A stretch of 64,000 bases of DNA from Eleusine coracana subsp. coracana (Eukaryota; Streptophyta; Magnoliopsida; Poales; Poaceae). The stretch is from the NCBI GenBank assembly GCA_032690845.1, contig CM064430.1, forward strand, positions 52,735,882 through 52,799,881, read 5' to 3'. Within the stretch, counting starts at the first letter, position 1; each line of letters begins with the position of its first letter. Both the position numbers and the translations under genes were made by a program. Below are positions 43,814 through 56,515 of the stretch, one piece after another. The notes beneath the pieces were generated by a model, which saw nothing but the letters and a program-made list of their open reading frames with translations, was not told where the DNA came from and searched no databases.

Positions 43814-46775
43814 ATGGAGCCAACGGCAGCGGCGGATCAAACCGTGAACAAGCCGGTTACAACAAGGAACAGTACGGTGTTTGGTACGTGGACGTTGGAG
43901 GATGCTATGCTGCCGATATGCATGACGCTGGTACAGGTGTTCACAATGGTGACGCTGCTCCTCTCCAAGCTGGCCCTCAACGCCGGCATGAAGCCCTTCG
44001 TATTCCTCGTCTACCGCAACCTCGTCGCCGCTGCCGCCGTCGCACCACTCGCCCTCATTTTCGAAAGGTGCGCACGTTGTTTTTCTTGAAAACTCTAGTC
44101 TCTGTATATTCCGGAGTCGTTATTTACTCTTACTTTTTTCTGGACCACCAACGATTATGTGAATACTCAAGTAACAACGTGCGCACCTTTCGAAGTATAC
44201 TAACCTTTGATTGCCTGACAATGGCAGGAGGTAGAAGAGAAATTATACTCAACTCTGTCATTTTCTAATCGATCTCATAGCTGACAGCTAAATTAATGCT
44301 CTTCTCATGTGCTGTGACGGTTGATGAGATCATGAGGAAACGGTTGCTGACTCCACATTAGCTTACTAACATATGAAAAATCACTCGACAACTTTGTATG
44401 GAAATGGAAACTCATAAATAGTTAGTACCAAGTATTAATTACTTGATTATGTAAAAAATGTATTGTGCCAACTTGCTTATGTTATAAATGGAAAAAAGGA
44501 CTGCAAATTTGCTTATACATGCCAGTACCTACTCCTTTCTTTGTGCATGTTCCTAATATATATATACTCCACTAGCATGATAACCTACATGATACATTGA
44601 ACCACTTTTATCATTCTAAATTGAGATTTTAACATGGGAAGTTCAACGTCCTATTAAGAACTGATCAAGCCTAAATTTCTAATGCTCGTGCCTTGATTTT
44701 TCCTATTGTTACAGAATTATAGAAAAAAAAATGATGTCTACTTTATTTTTGCTATTATTATAGAAAAAAATATGTCTAGTTTATTTTTTCAGATAACCTA
44801 TCCGACAGTTTTGTTCCGTGTCAATCATGTTTTCTGAAGCTTCTGATTTTCCATCCTAATATATGTAAGAGCGACCATTCAGATAGTACATTCCTGTGAT
44901 TTTCTTTAAATCCTGAACTCTGCTTCTTTTTTCTGCTTTTGCATTGCGAACTCTGCTTTCAGTAAAGGTTGCGCCTTTTTTGTCCAAAACATTATTATGA
45001 ACAACACAATAAATTGTTGTCCATTCATATTTGCTGATATGATACTTACTCCTGAAGTATACATCATCTCAGAGTGAACTTCAGAATATTTTGTTGTTTG
45101 GGTGTGTTTCAGGGACATGTGGGAAAAGGTGAGCTTGGTTATATGTGGATGGATTTCAGTAAATTCTATATTCGGGTAAGCACTATTAGACTTTAGCCTC
45201 TCCCTTGTAGTGGTCGCACTTTGACTTTGGGCTAATGCAGAAGTGTTGTGGATTCCCGAGATTCTTAATCTGTAAATAGTACCGCGACAATGTACCGCTC
45301 TTTATAGAGTTCACAGGATTTAGACTGACACTCTGAACTTTGAAGGAGTATATGCTTATGCATTTTTTATTATAAAATCCTATGGCAATTTTGACCTTAA
45401 TTATTTATAGATTGTCATACTCCTCTGAAAGTAAAAAAAAAAAATGCTTTTGTAGAGTCGTCCTTGCGATGGGGCTATACTATTATGGCCTGAGCGCCAC
45501 CGGCGCTGCGTACTCTGTCAACTTTCTGAACCTGATCCCCATCGTCACCTTCGTCACGGCCATCATGTTCGGGTATTTGATCTAAGCATGAAATGACCAG
45601 TTGACCACACACGATGATGCGATTCGTAGATCTGTTTACTGACACACGTGTATACGCTCTGCATGTGCGATATGCGACAGGTCAGAGAAGCTAGTGCTTG
45701 CCAAGTGGCCTGGCATGATGAAGCTCCTGGGCACGCTGGTGTGCGTCTGCGGAGCAATGATCGTCAGCATGTTCAAAGGCCGGCTGCTGCACCTGTGGCC
45801 GACCCACCTGCTAAGATATTCGCATGGTGCCCAGGCTGCATCAACGGCGAGCTCCGCCAGCAACGGACTTCACTTCGGCATGGCAGGTGGTACGGTGTTC
45901 CTGTGCGGCAGCTGCCTAAGCTACGGCTTATGGTTCGTCGTGCAGGTAAGAGCTATTCAGACTTGGAACCTTTAATTTAGATAGCTCTTGAGCTCGAGCA
46001 TAACACTGTGTGACAGTGTGAATAACGAAAATATCCTAATATATGTAGCACTAATGATATGTTCTGAATATTTTGCTGGTGGCTAAATATTTAAAACAGG
46101 CTAGACTTGCAAAGGTGTTTCCTTCGAAGTACCTAGTGACTACACTGACGTGCCTGCTGGGAAGCCTACAGTCCGTCGTGGTCGGCATCTTCCTCAACCA
46201 TGGTATTGCTCAGTGGAAGATCAAGTGGGACCTGCAGCTTCTGACAGTTGTCTACTCGGTGATGATAAACCAAGACCCATATATATCTACCTCTTAGCAG
46301 TTTCGTGTAAACGATCTAGTAGTTAGGTAGGTTCATCACCATGCATCCCACCAATAATCCGCTCGTGATCCATGTCGTTGCCAGGGAGTGTTCAACACGG
46401 CCATCCCGTACGTGCTCAACTCGTGGGCGATCAGCTGCCGCGGGCCGGTTTATCCTTCGATGTTCAGCTCGCTGCTGCTGATCATCACCACGGTCATGGA
46501 CTCCCTACTGCTCGGCACGAATATATACCTGGGGAGGTGAGCACTGGTATCTAGCGGTACTACAATTCAGCAACGTACGATACACAAACAAATGCACTGC
46601 AGCAGGTATGGCAACCTGAGTAACTATATCGTGATAATGTTTGTGCAGCGTGCTTGGGACACTGCTGATCATAGTGGGTCTGTACGCGTTCTTGTGGGGG
46701 AAAGGGGAGGAGTTGCAGACGAAGCTGGCTAGAAGCATGAAGGAGGCCCAGGAGAAGAGTGGAGACATGGCCTAG
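43814..46775 (+). CDS. WAT1-related protein (EamA / nodulin MtN21 family transporter)
   Basis: A drug/metabolite-superfamily membrane transporter of about ten transmembrane helices; relatives move auxin or amino acids across vacuolar or plasma membranes. Exons are 43814-44067, 45113-45175, 45456-45572, 45681-45945, 46100-46258, 46385-46536 and 46649-46775, encoding 378 aa. All six introns are GT-AG, and the joined codons restore family sequence: FER-DMWEKVSLVICGWIS, FG-VVLAMGLYYYG, YSVNFLNLIPIVTFVTAIMF, KLVLAKWPGMMK, GTVFLCGSCLSYGLWFVVQ, ARLAKVFPSKY, WDLQLLTVVYS-GVFNTAIPY and IVGLYAFLWGKGEEL. First-helix MLPICMTLVQVFTMVTLLLS and two EamA repeats are visible. No stop or frameshift occurs, so the gene appears functional. 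Intron 1 is 1,045 nt. The 3' flank runs into repeats about 50 nt after the stop. Confidence 0.92.
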
Positions 46776-46825
46776 CGTCGCTACTGAAGAGAAATAAGAA
46801 GCCCAGTTTTCATCCCTAGTTGTGT

Positions 46826-47840
46826 TTTTTTTCCCTTTTTCAATTGAAACATCTGGAACTTGAAACTTTCAAGTAGATTATTTTTTACTTGAAAGTTTTT
46901 GAACTAGAAGTTTTTTCTTACTCTAAACTTGTTTAGAGGTTGAAATTTTTGAACCTATCTTTTTTAATTGGAAAATTTTGAAGTTGAAACTTTTGGAGCT
47001 GGAACCGTATTAGAATTTGGAACTTTTCCAGTTTGAAATTCTGATTTGATTCTTTCTCCTTGAGTTTATACCGTTACGTTTGAAAAGACAAATGAGACGA
47101 AAGAAGAAAAAGTCCAATTATAGAATCTATGGATAACCAATCGCTCCTAATGTTGGTGTTCCATGTTGGCTACTTCCTTGGTCCACGTCTTAACGCATCC
47201 CATGCTCCTCACTCTCGTTCGCTATCATATGGACCGTGGCCATTCTGACTCTGATGAGGGCGACGACATCGAGATCCTTGTCCTCCACCCCCCTTCCCCC
47301 TGGCCTCTACCTTCCACTTGTTGGCCTCCTCCTTTTTCATCTTAGTACTCCATCCTGCTCTCCCCTCATCCACGTCCTCTCTTATCATGCTCCCTAGTGC
47401 CTCTCTTATCGTGCTCCCTAGTGCTGTGGTTACCTCAATCTCTTTGTCTCCCTCAAGATAATCTTGATCATCCTCTTTGAATTGGTGGACTAGTATAATA
47501 AATTAAAACAATATAATAAACCTATAGAATAATGCACTAAAATTGATAGAACTTTCAAAAATATCTAATTCTTAACAACAATTATGACAAAAGTTCACGC
47601 AATAGTCCCCACATTGATACTAGAAGAAAAAAGGAAATCGTATCATGAAAAATATCTCCATTCTATTATATACATAAATAAAACTTTAAAAATAAAAGTA
47701 CAAGATGATAATACTTAAATAGAGTACCCTTGATAGACAACAACTAAATTCAACATCATAAGACCAACCCTAGGTACAAAAGAACTAAATTCAATATCAT
47801 CTGTACATTTTTCAGCACTCATCGGGAAAACAATTGTTTT
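46826..47840. repeat. AT-rich repeat family, copy 1
   Basis: Begins with a T-rich, GAAACTTTCAA-containing segment also present at 56516. It contains many variants of TTTTTGAACT and TTGAAACTT. The last part (47466-47838) matches 49931-50303 at a constant offset of 2,465 bp. A small frame at 47163-47345 corresponds to the position of the conserved small frame in other copies, but its sequence has diverged. Confidence 0.75.
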
Positions 47841-47920
47841 TTACTATCATTTGGTTTTATGATGTTGAATTTAGTTGTTGTCTATCGGGAAAACCAAGTA
47901 TGATTATTACTATCATTTGG

Positions 47921-49289
47921 TTTTTTACTTGAAAGTTTTTGAACTAGAAGATTTTTCTTACTTCAAATTTGTTTAGAGGTTGAAATTTTTGAACCTATCT
48001 TTTTTAGTTGGAATATTTTGAAGTTGAAACATTTGGAGCTGGAACCTTAGAACTTGGAACTTTTCTAGTTTGAAACTTAGATTTGATTCTTTGAACCTTT
48101 TGGAACTCAAACCTTAGAACTTGAAACGTTTCCAGTTTGAAAGTCCAATTTGATTCTTTTTCCTTGAATTTAAACCATTATGTTTTAAAATACAAATAAG
48201 AGGGAAGAAGAAAAAGCCCAAATATAGAATCTATTGATGACCAATCGCTCCTAAGGTTGGTGTTTCATGTTTTCTTGTGTAGCTATCTGAAATAGAATGT
48301 CGGCTACTTCATCGGTTCATGTCTTAATGCCTCCCATGCTCCTCACTCTTCACCAACACCCCCTTCGCCATCATGGACCATGGCCCTTCCATCTCTGACG
48401 AGGACGATGATCCTGAGTCTTGTCCCCCTCAACTCTGTCTTCCACTTCAGCCATCCTCCTTCTCCATCTCTGCCCTCCAACCTGCTCTCCCCTCTTTTGT
48501 TGCCTATCTTATCATGCTTTGTAGTACCGTAGTTAGCTCAATCTCTTTGTCGCCCTCAAGCTCCCCTTTCTCATCCTCACTGAATTGGTGAACTAGCATA
48601 ATATAGTTTTTAATTATAACAATATAATAAAACTATGGAACAATGCTCTAAAATTTTATAGGACTTTAAAAAATATCTATTTCTTAACTACTATGGTAAC
48701 AAAAGTTTACACAATATAGTCCCCACATAGATACTAGAATTAAAAGGAAATCATATCTTGAAAATATCTCTATTATATATTATTATTATATAAAATTAAA
48801 ATCTTAAAAATAAGAGTAAAAGATAATAAATACTTAAATAGATTCCACTTGATAGATAAGAACCAAATTCAACATCATAAGACCAACCCTGGGTAAACAA
48901 GAACTAAATTCAATAACAAATGAACATTTTTTAGCACACTCATCGGGAACACAATTGTTGATAAATCATAAATAACAAAAAAAACATGATAATGTCAAGA
49001 AAAGGTCATATATAGCAACAAAATAATTCCAATACATTAAAATAATGGAAGCAATTAGAGCCTCATAATATATTATAGCAATTGAAATAAATGAGAGATA
49101 ATATTGACAAACTTGACAATCCAATGCAAGCACTTAACACATTCAATCATTATATATTGATTGTATGTCATCTTATAAATAGTATAGTCTATGTAGAGCC
49201 ATTAATTAATATGACAATAGGTAATACAGACAAGATAAAAGTAATGTTAGTGATAATATGAGGGCTTATAAAACTTACTTTCTAATGAC
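47921..49289. repeat. AT-rich repeat family, copy 2
   Basis: Runs collinearly with 56566-57935 at an offset of 8,645-8,646 bp over about 1.37 kb, with few differences. This copy is intact at the site where copy 4 is interrupted by a LINE. It contains a 72-codon frame at 48373-48591 (DDPESCPPQLCLPLQPSSFS...), shared with copy 4. Similarity may continue to the right beyond 49289. Confidence 0.85.
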
Positions 49290-49930
49290 TTTAGACAAAA
49301 ATATATAAATCTTATCATTAAAATGTTAAAACATGCATGCCACATAAATTTACTTTAAATTGATATGAAACATAATAGTCTAAATTAATAAAGAACAATA
49401 GCAACAAAGTAAGTTATATGTTGCAACCAAATAAATTGTGAACTGTTGCTCAATTGAATTAGTTAGTAGAGATTTTGCTCAACTCAACTTATTCCAACTA
49501 CCTAGATAGTCATAAAATCACACCTTCGTTACTCGTGAATGTATGGGTGAATCTACTCGGCATCGGAGCAAGGAAAGAGCCACGACACCTCCTTTACTAC
49601 CCGCGGTTGTACAAGAGAAGAGGGAGTTTTGTGGCAAACGATGTAGATGCTAGCGTTCCACATCAAGGTCCAGCACGACATTGCGACCATATATCTAAGG
49701 ATGCAAGATTTGATTTGTCTTGACGTGGGAAATTAGAGGAGGACATGGCTATGGGGCACTAACTAAGGTAATGTCCGTTGAGCCCTTGCTTCAGGAAGAG
49801 TATACACTCGTTTCTTTTAAAGACATTTTGGGAGCTTTTTATAATTTCTCACTCGCCTTATTAGGTCAAAATGCACGCGACAACATGATATATATTAGGC
49901 TCTCCTTTTTAATGTGGTGTCACCTTTATT
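49290..49930. other. Spacer between repeat copies, no gene seen
   Basis: 49475-49930 has slightly higher GC and two short plus-strand frames (82 and 70 codons) without known features. It may be part of the repeat unit or of an older inserted element. Confidence 0.35.
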
Positions 49931-50303
49931 GATCATCCTCTTTGAATTGGTGGACTAGTATAATATATTAAAACAATATAATAAACCTACAGAATAATGC
50001 ACTAAAATTGATAGAACTTTCAAAAATATCTAATTCTTAACAACAATGATGACAAAAGTTTACGCAATAGTCCCCACATTGATACTAGAAGAAAAAAGGA
50101 AATCGTATCATGAAAAATATCTCCTTTCTATTATATACATAAATAAAACTTTAAAAATAAAAGTACAAGATGATAATACTTAAATAGAGTACCCTTTGTA
50201 GACAACAACTAAATTCAACATCATAAGACCAACCCTAGGTACAAAAGAACTAAATTCAATATCATCAGAACATTTTTTAGCACTCATCGGGAAAACAATT
50301 GTT
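49931..50303. repeat. AT-rich repeat family, copy 3 (partial)
   Basis: Matches 47466-47838 without net insertion or deletion (offset 2,465 bp), with a handful of base changes. It begins at GATCATCCTC and ends at CAATTGTT. Confidence 0.85.
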
Positions 50304-51171
50304 GATAGTTCATAAATGACAAGGGGACACAATAAAATGTGGAGAAAAGGCCATAACTAGCAACAATATAATACCAATGCATTAAAATAAAGGAAGCCAT
50401 TAGGGCCCTGTAATATATTGTAGTAACAAAAAATAGCATTGAGATAATATTGACAAAGTTGCCTTTTCTTATCTTCTTAGAAACATTTTGTATACCATTT
50501 CCATAGTGAATATCAACATTTAATGCATCAGTAATATTGACATATTAGGTACCACAAATTTAATATTGATAACTAAGTATAAGGCAATTCATTATAAAAC
50601 ATAAATGATTTTTCCATAGCATGTTTTCAGCTATTGAAATATTATTTAATAATCATAATCTATTTGGAAGCCTTTTCACATAAACTAGTATAATGTTGCA
50701 CACCGTTGCGTGTTGTTTTGTTAAAATTTAGCTAATAAAATTTTTTAGATGAAAAAAAACACAAATGGAGAATAAGCACATGTATAATGATTAATTCAGA
50801 TAATATTGGTCAAAGACAAATACTACAGCTAAATCATTTATAACAAACTAATATATATGTAGATCAAAATGATAGTAACAATCATACCTTTCAAATTATT
50901 GGTGTTATATGATAATTTGTCATCATTAGATGACAAAGTTTTGCAATCGATGGAAATTTCATCTGGGCTATGACCTACGAACCTTGATGCAAGCAGCAAC
51001 ACAAATGAGCATGAACTCCTCTTGGTAGCCACCCTCAAGTGCCATAACAATTTGACCAAATATCATAAGCTAAGGAATATAACAGTTAGGGAAACCGCAA
51101 GAAAGATCAACATTAGTGAAAAAGTAGACCTACGGCAATAAAAAACTAACCTTATGCAATAGGATAGCATA
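50304..51171. other. AT-rich flank of the LTR element; possible Helitron end
   Basis: CTAG at 50695-50698 followed by a hairpin-capable sequence (ACACCGTTGCGTGT) resembles a degenerate minus-strand Helitron 3' end. 50838-51059 on the minus strand holds a 73-codon frame (VKLLWHLRVATKRSSCSFVL...) of unknown nature. No gene is supported. Confidence 0.35.
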
Positions 51172-51176
51172 ACCAT
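51172..51176 (+). repeat. Left 5-bp target-site duplication
   Basis: ACCAT, repeated at 56320-56324 directly outside the right LTR. Confidence 0.9.
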
Positions 51177-51610
51177 TGTGGGATATATATACCAGGGATA
51201 CTTCACCACTCGGATATATCGCCGAGTGGGTCGGAGTCCAATAAAGATAAAACCCATAAAGATAACTACTCGGATTATTACTTGGAGTACACAACAAGTC
51301 AATACTAGAGATAGAAAGTTAGAGATAGAATCTTAGTCGGAAATCATGTTGTAATCGACTAGGACACTTGCCATGTAACCCTGCCCCCCGGATATATAAG
51401 GAGGGACAGGGGCTCTCTCATAGACAACTAGATCATACCACATAATATACAACAGAACACAGGACGTAGGGTTGTTATCCTCCGGGAGGCTCGAACCTGT
51501 CTAAACCTTGCGTCTTGTGTGTCCATTAACTCTCGGTCTCGCGTATGCCTTTACCTATAAACAAGTATCATGGGTTGCCCTATGATCCACTACCGACATT
51601 AGTGTCGACA
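51177..51610 (+). repeat. Left LTR (434 bp)
   Basis: Starts TGTGGGATATATATACC and ends GTGTCGACA. A TATA-like GATATATAAG at 51391-51400 is the likely promoter. A hand count finds about 26 differences from the right LTR, most of them transitions. Confidence 0.92.
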
Positions 51611-51611
51611 G

Positions 51612-51629
51612 TTGGCGCGCCAGGAAGGG
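51612..51629 (+). promoter_or_regulatory. Primer-binding site region
   Basis: TTGGCGCGCCAGGAAGGG starts one nucleotide after the left LTR. This GGCGCGCCAGG form is typical of Tat-lineage gypsy elements in grasses. The exact tRNA was not determined. Confidence 0.6.
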
Positions 51630-51879
51630 GCAGCGCGCTGATCGACTTGTCGAGTTCGATGGCCAAGCTTTTGGAAAAGTAGGATCTTCGTCGGTAGTGA
51701 TCGAGCGGAGGCAACTTCATCCGGCGAGGTGACGTGTTTTGGCGGGTTAGATCGAGGAAGCAGCCAACAAACTCGCCGAGATCCGGATGTGTGTTAGCCT
51801 ACGTACTTGGAAGCTAATCCGCCGATCTGAGTCGACAAAGCATTTGAAATCAAGGAAGCCAAGATCGTCTTTCCTTCTT

Positions 51880-54800
51880 TATCTTTTCTGCATTATTTTA
51901 TTCCATACATGCTGATCATCCGAGTTAATTATTTCTGCCCTGAATCTACCGTGGTTTCATGAGCAACCATGACTCGGAAGCACACCGTGTCGTACATGTA
52001 CATGTACATAGGGATCGGGAGCTGCATGGAGACAAAGCTAGATCGTCATTGGTGACTCGAAGGCAGCTTGACCACCGGACAACAAGGCAGGATGACTCGG
52101 CGCATAGCCAGCTCGGCCGGCGCTACTAGGACTCTAACTCGTAATCGAGTCTGAGGTGTTTACGTGTCTACAGCCAGGGAAGTTTTGTTTTCTTATTATT
52201 TTATATTATCACTATTCTACCTTGCATACTCATACATGTATGCTAATTAGTTTAATTTTTAGAACACTAATCTTATTCATATTATACTTTGTTACATGGA
52301 TACGAGAGTTGCGCAAAGTCAGGGTGTTTGACTTGCGAGCTCTGAGAACCCTTGATGAATTCAGCTCAAAGAAAGTTGATGGTTCAGTAACTCGCATCAG
52401 CTTAGATTTGGCAACTCGGCCGGTCGCACGTACAAGCGCCATATCAGTCAACATCGTAGCTACGACGACTCCGAGGCACGCAACAGGAAAGGAATTTTTT
52501 TTCTTTCTTTATTCTTTCTATAATATTTTATTCTATATATTATATGCTAATCTACTTGACTAGCAGAATACTCATTACTTCATCTGTTTTGGCATGTACG
52601 ACTTGACCACAGCATCATTCACCATATGGTGCTCGTCAAAATCAGATCGTGATCATGATGTCAGACCAGTCGCTCGGCCACTCAGCAACTCCGCGAGGCA
52701 GCTGATGACTCAGCCACTACAGCTTTGACCGATGACAACTCTCGAGTGCTACACTGACCACGAGAGCAAGTCCATCTACCGCGACAACGCCCTCAACGAG
52801 GGCGACCGCCACCCGATAACAGTATCGCGACATGACGACTCCGGTCACTTGGCAATACCGATCACTATAACGACGCCTCTGGCAACATCATCGTACTACA
52901 ACAACGCTTCCAACAACTTGATGCTTCGGCGGATTCGGTCACTCCGGCAACATCATCGTGACATGACGCCTATCAACGACTCGGCGACATCGCCGTGACT
53001 CGATGGTTCGACCGACCACAGCCACATGGGCATGCTCGGGAGCTATTCGACGATGACTCGATGACTGTGCCACTCGACAAAATTGACGTGACTCGGCGAC
53101 TTTGTCACTCAACAACATCGCCATGACTTGCTCACTCAGCATTACCGCCGAACAGTGCTGCCTTTGACGACATGGCATTTCGGTGATTTCGGCCGTTTTT
53201 GGCCAATCGGCTACTCGACAACATTGTCGGGACATGACACCTACTTTTATGAGTCAGATAATGAATCACTTGGCGACTTGGTCGCCGGCTTGATGATCCA
53301 GTGGTGTGTCGAGGGTTCCTCCACATAACGTTGATTGTTGCATAGCTAAGTTATTTAATTTGTTATAATTTTTTATTTTCATATTTGCTAGACTTCAAGG
53401 CCATAGATCAAATCATGTGCTTATTGCTGGGAAGAGGCTGATGATAAAGATGACAATCCAAGTCGTCACTAGGTCGATGGCTCAGCAATTTGATGATGTA
53501 ATGGATTGTCTACACGGCCAGTGGCTCAAGCAATTCGGGAATTTTTTTTCCATCTTTGATCGGATCGTATACACAATCCGTATTCGATAGAGAAGTTTTA
53601 TTTTTATTTGATCTTCCATATTATTTTATTCTATATATTATACTGATGAGTTTGGTTAGTCGAATCTCACTATGTTTATTAGTTTCTTTTGTATGGACGC
53701 AAGTAACATGCATGGTGTCCATAGACCTGAGACTAGCAGATTTGGAGCTCGCTGATTTGGCGACTGGGCATCACAATAACTTGGAAACTCAGTTGATTTG
53801 ATGATTTGGTTGACTTGACCAATCACTCGGCGCGGCGACCAATCACTTGGCTTGGCAATTCGATGACCTGCGATTCGACGGATCGAACAATGAGTTATTC
53901 GATGACTCGATGGCTGGCTTGATGATCTAGGGGTGTGCTCGGGACTCGTTTTTGACTCATCTACCATCACAAAGCTAAGTAAATTTTATAGTTGTTTATT
54001 CATACCATACCGATTTGAAGGCCGTAGGTTCTTAATCTTATAGTGCTAGTTTTGAGTTTCTTTTTAGACTCATCCTTTTGGCTTGACAATATTGGTCAAT
54101 AATTTTTCTTGGTTGATTTCGACTTGTATATGTTTGGCCGAATGAGTTTTAGCGGTACATATTTGGTATTAGGAGGAGTTCAGCTGTTTTGCTTAGTTGC
54201 CCGTCTGACTCCCATTACCCAAATTGGTCAGTCTAGCTCTATGGCTCATGTTGTTTGTCGAAATCATCGTGTACATTGTTCTTTTAATGAGCCTTGTTTA
54301 TTTTTTATGTCTGTTGGTTGAATGATCAGTACTCTAAGCACACATAAGCCTTAGACGAATAACAGAAATCCAATAGATTTAGATATTAAAAATGTTGTTT
54401 TATTAATACTTTATATTGATTTTACATATAACTACATTATTTGTGTTCTTGTATTATAGCTATCTCATTGATATCATTCAGTAATGGAGCGCCGTGTCAT
54501 TGGATCACTCGGTCACAGAGCGCCGAGTTATTAGATCACTCGGCCATGATCAATTACTCATGGTTTCTGGAATTTTGATTCTTCGGACCTTTTGAGCTGT
54601 TATCTCGGGGGCTCGTCTTTGGCTCACTAGATATTAAGAAGCTAAGTTTTTTATATATATAATTTTAGTTTTATTCATCTAATTAAAGGCCGTAGGTTCT
54701 TTAACTTAGGAATGATTTCTTTTTGCATAATCTTGATACATTAGACTCTTGGTATTACCTTAACTCGTATATGCTTCATAGAGTGAGTTCTTAGTCTCCA

Positions 54801-55330
54801 TAGTTCATATCGTTTGTTGAGGACCGATACGGCTTTTTACCTTGATTCACATGTTCATCCGAGTGAGTTTTTAGTCTCCATGCTTCATATTGAATGTTAA
54901 GGAAGTCGTTTAGTAGTGTTGGTACCTGATATTTACTGGTTGTGAGAGTTAGACTCGAGTTCATACAATACTTAATCACCCAATATAACCCAAGCATCTA
55001 TTGCATTTCTGGTAATGGATCAAGTTCGTTTTATATGTATTACTTATTGAATATATTTTGTTTTATTAATGTATTACCTATTGAATATATTGTTTATTTT
55101 ATGAATGTATTACATATTGAATACATTATTTTTATGGATTATAGTAGCTATATCAACTGGAGCTACTTTATTGACATCACTCGGTTTTGTTATTCCGAGT
55201 TATTGGATCATTCAGCTTCATTATTGGATCATTCGTCCTTCTTGTCTCGAGTCGTTATATCCTTCGATTATATTATTGGATCACTCGATCATTATTGATT
55301 TCTTATAATTTTACTTAATATTGGAGAGTC
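51880..55330. repeat. Modular internal repeats of the LTR element
   Basis: AAGGCC(G/A)TAG recurs at about 53397, 54018 and 54686. AGCTAAGT recurs at about 53344, 53967 and 54631. This marks modules of about 620-670 bp. An AT-rich TTTTATTCTATATATTATA motif is also repeated (52526, 53624). Between these lie runs rich in ACTCGGCGAC-like words. The whole is non-coding. Confidence 0.65.
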
Positions 55331-55885
55331 CTGCAAGAGTTGTTATTTTTCACTCGGAATCATGCCCGGGGGCTGCTATAACTTGTTATATTTAATCAAG
55401 TATTGCTTGAATATTTTTGATGGCTCTTATACTTATTATATTGGATCAAGTATCATCCGGATATTTTTATGACTGCTATGCTTGATATATCTGATCAAGT
55501 ATCACTCGAATTCACTAGTACCAATGGTCCCTTTTGTTAGTAGGAGGAGTGGTAGAACCAATCTTGAGGGCTACCGTATTAAAACTCCTCATCAAATCAA
55601 TCGGAGAAAGTGGTAAATCCAGATTTACATACGGTGTTATTATTTTTGACTCACAAGATATTTTGTGATCTAAATACCTTCTGAGTCGGGGGCTATACCT
55701 ATACCTAGTAGGTGGATTTTTTTCCCCGCATATGGATATTATTTGACGCATAATCCTTTTTGAAGATTCTTGGAGACCTTTACAAGTTTGTTGTTGTACA
55801 TGAAAAAGCTTAATCATATTTATGGCGAAGCATTAGTCAATCAACTGAAGATCAACAACTAACTTGTAAATCTCTCGAGGGCTAC

Positions 55886-56319
55886 TGTGGGATATATATA
55901 CCAGGGATATTTCACCACTCGGATATATCTCCGAGTGGGCCGGGGTCCAATAAAGATAAAGCCCATGAAGATAACTACTCGGATTATTGCTTGGAGTACA
56001 CGACAAGTCAATACTAGAGATAGAAAGTTAAAAATAGAATTCTAGTCGGAAATCATGTTGTAACCGACTAGGACACTTGCCATGTAACCCTGCCCCCCGG
56101 ATATATAAGGTGGGCCAGGGGCTCTCTCATAGACAACTAGATCATACCGCATAATATACAACAGAACACAAGACATAGGGTTGTTATCCTCCGGGAGGCC
56201 CGAACCTGTCTAAACCTTGCGTCTTGTGTGTCCATCGACTCTCGGTCTCGCGCATGCCTTTACCTATAAACAAGGATCATGGGTTGCCCTATGATCCACT
56301 GCCGATATTAGTGCCGACA
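55886..56319 (+). repeat. Right LTR (434 bp)
   Basis: Same length and ends as the left LTR. It is preceded by CTCGAGGGCTAC, the likely polypurine-tract region. TATA-like ATATATAAGG lies at 56101-56110. Confidence 0.92.
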
Positions 56320-56515
56320 ACCATGAAGGCTAACATTACAATTACCAAGAGGGTCTTTTAATGCTGCCAAAACAGAATACACACATAAAAATGGTAAAGG
56401 GACAATGTAATATGTACCAGTTTAATTCTTGTTTGAATGTTTTTGGCAACTTAGCAGACAGATATGGATCTTTCTTATTTTCAGTATATATGCCACTATA
56501 AGTTTTCTACTCTGT
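56320..56515. other. Continuation of the LTR-element target sequence
   Basis: Begins with the right TSD ACCAT (56320-56324). The sequence after it joins naturally to the DNA before 51177. No gene is seen. Confidence 0.5.

Larger units (their letters stand above)
51177..56319 (+). mobile_element. Non-autonomous LTR retrotransposon (LARD, Dasheng/RIRE2-like)
   Basis: A complete 5,143-bp element with two 434-bp LTRs beginning TGTGGG and ending GACA, a 5-bp TSD (ACCAT), a primer-binding region directly after the left LTR and a purine-rich region before the right LTR. The 4.3-kb interior has no gag or pol; open frames are short and unrelated to known domains. It therefore depends on proteins from an autonomous partner. 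LTR length, the GGCGCGCCAGG binding region and the repeat-modular interior are like Dasheng, the non-autonomous partner of the gypsy element RIRE2. That name is inference. Confidence 0.9.

Noticed and set aside
49475..49932. Two short frames between repeat copies as genes
   Set aside because: They are short, have no domain and lie within a repeat field.
51063..51302. Minus-strand frame spanning the left LTR boundary
   Set aside because: It straddles the insertion junction of the LTR element, so it is fortuitous.
52156..52563. 135-codon plus-strand frame inside the LTR element
   Set aside because: It has no gag, protease or polymerase motif, and much of it is AT-rich repeat; not counted as coding.
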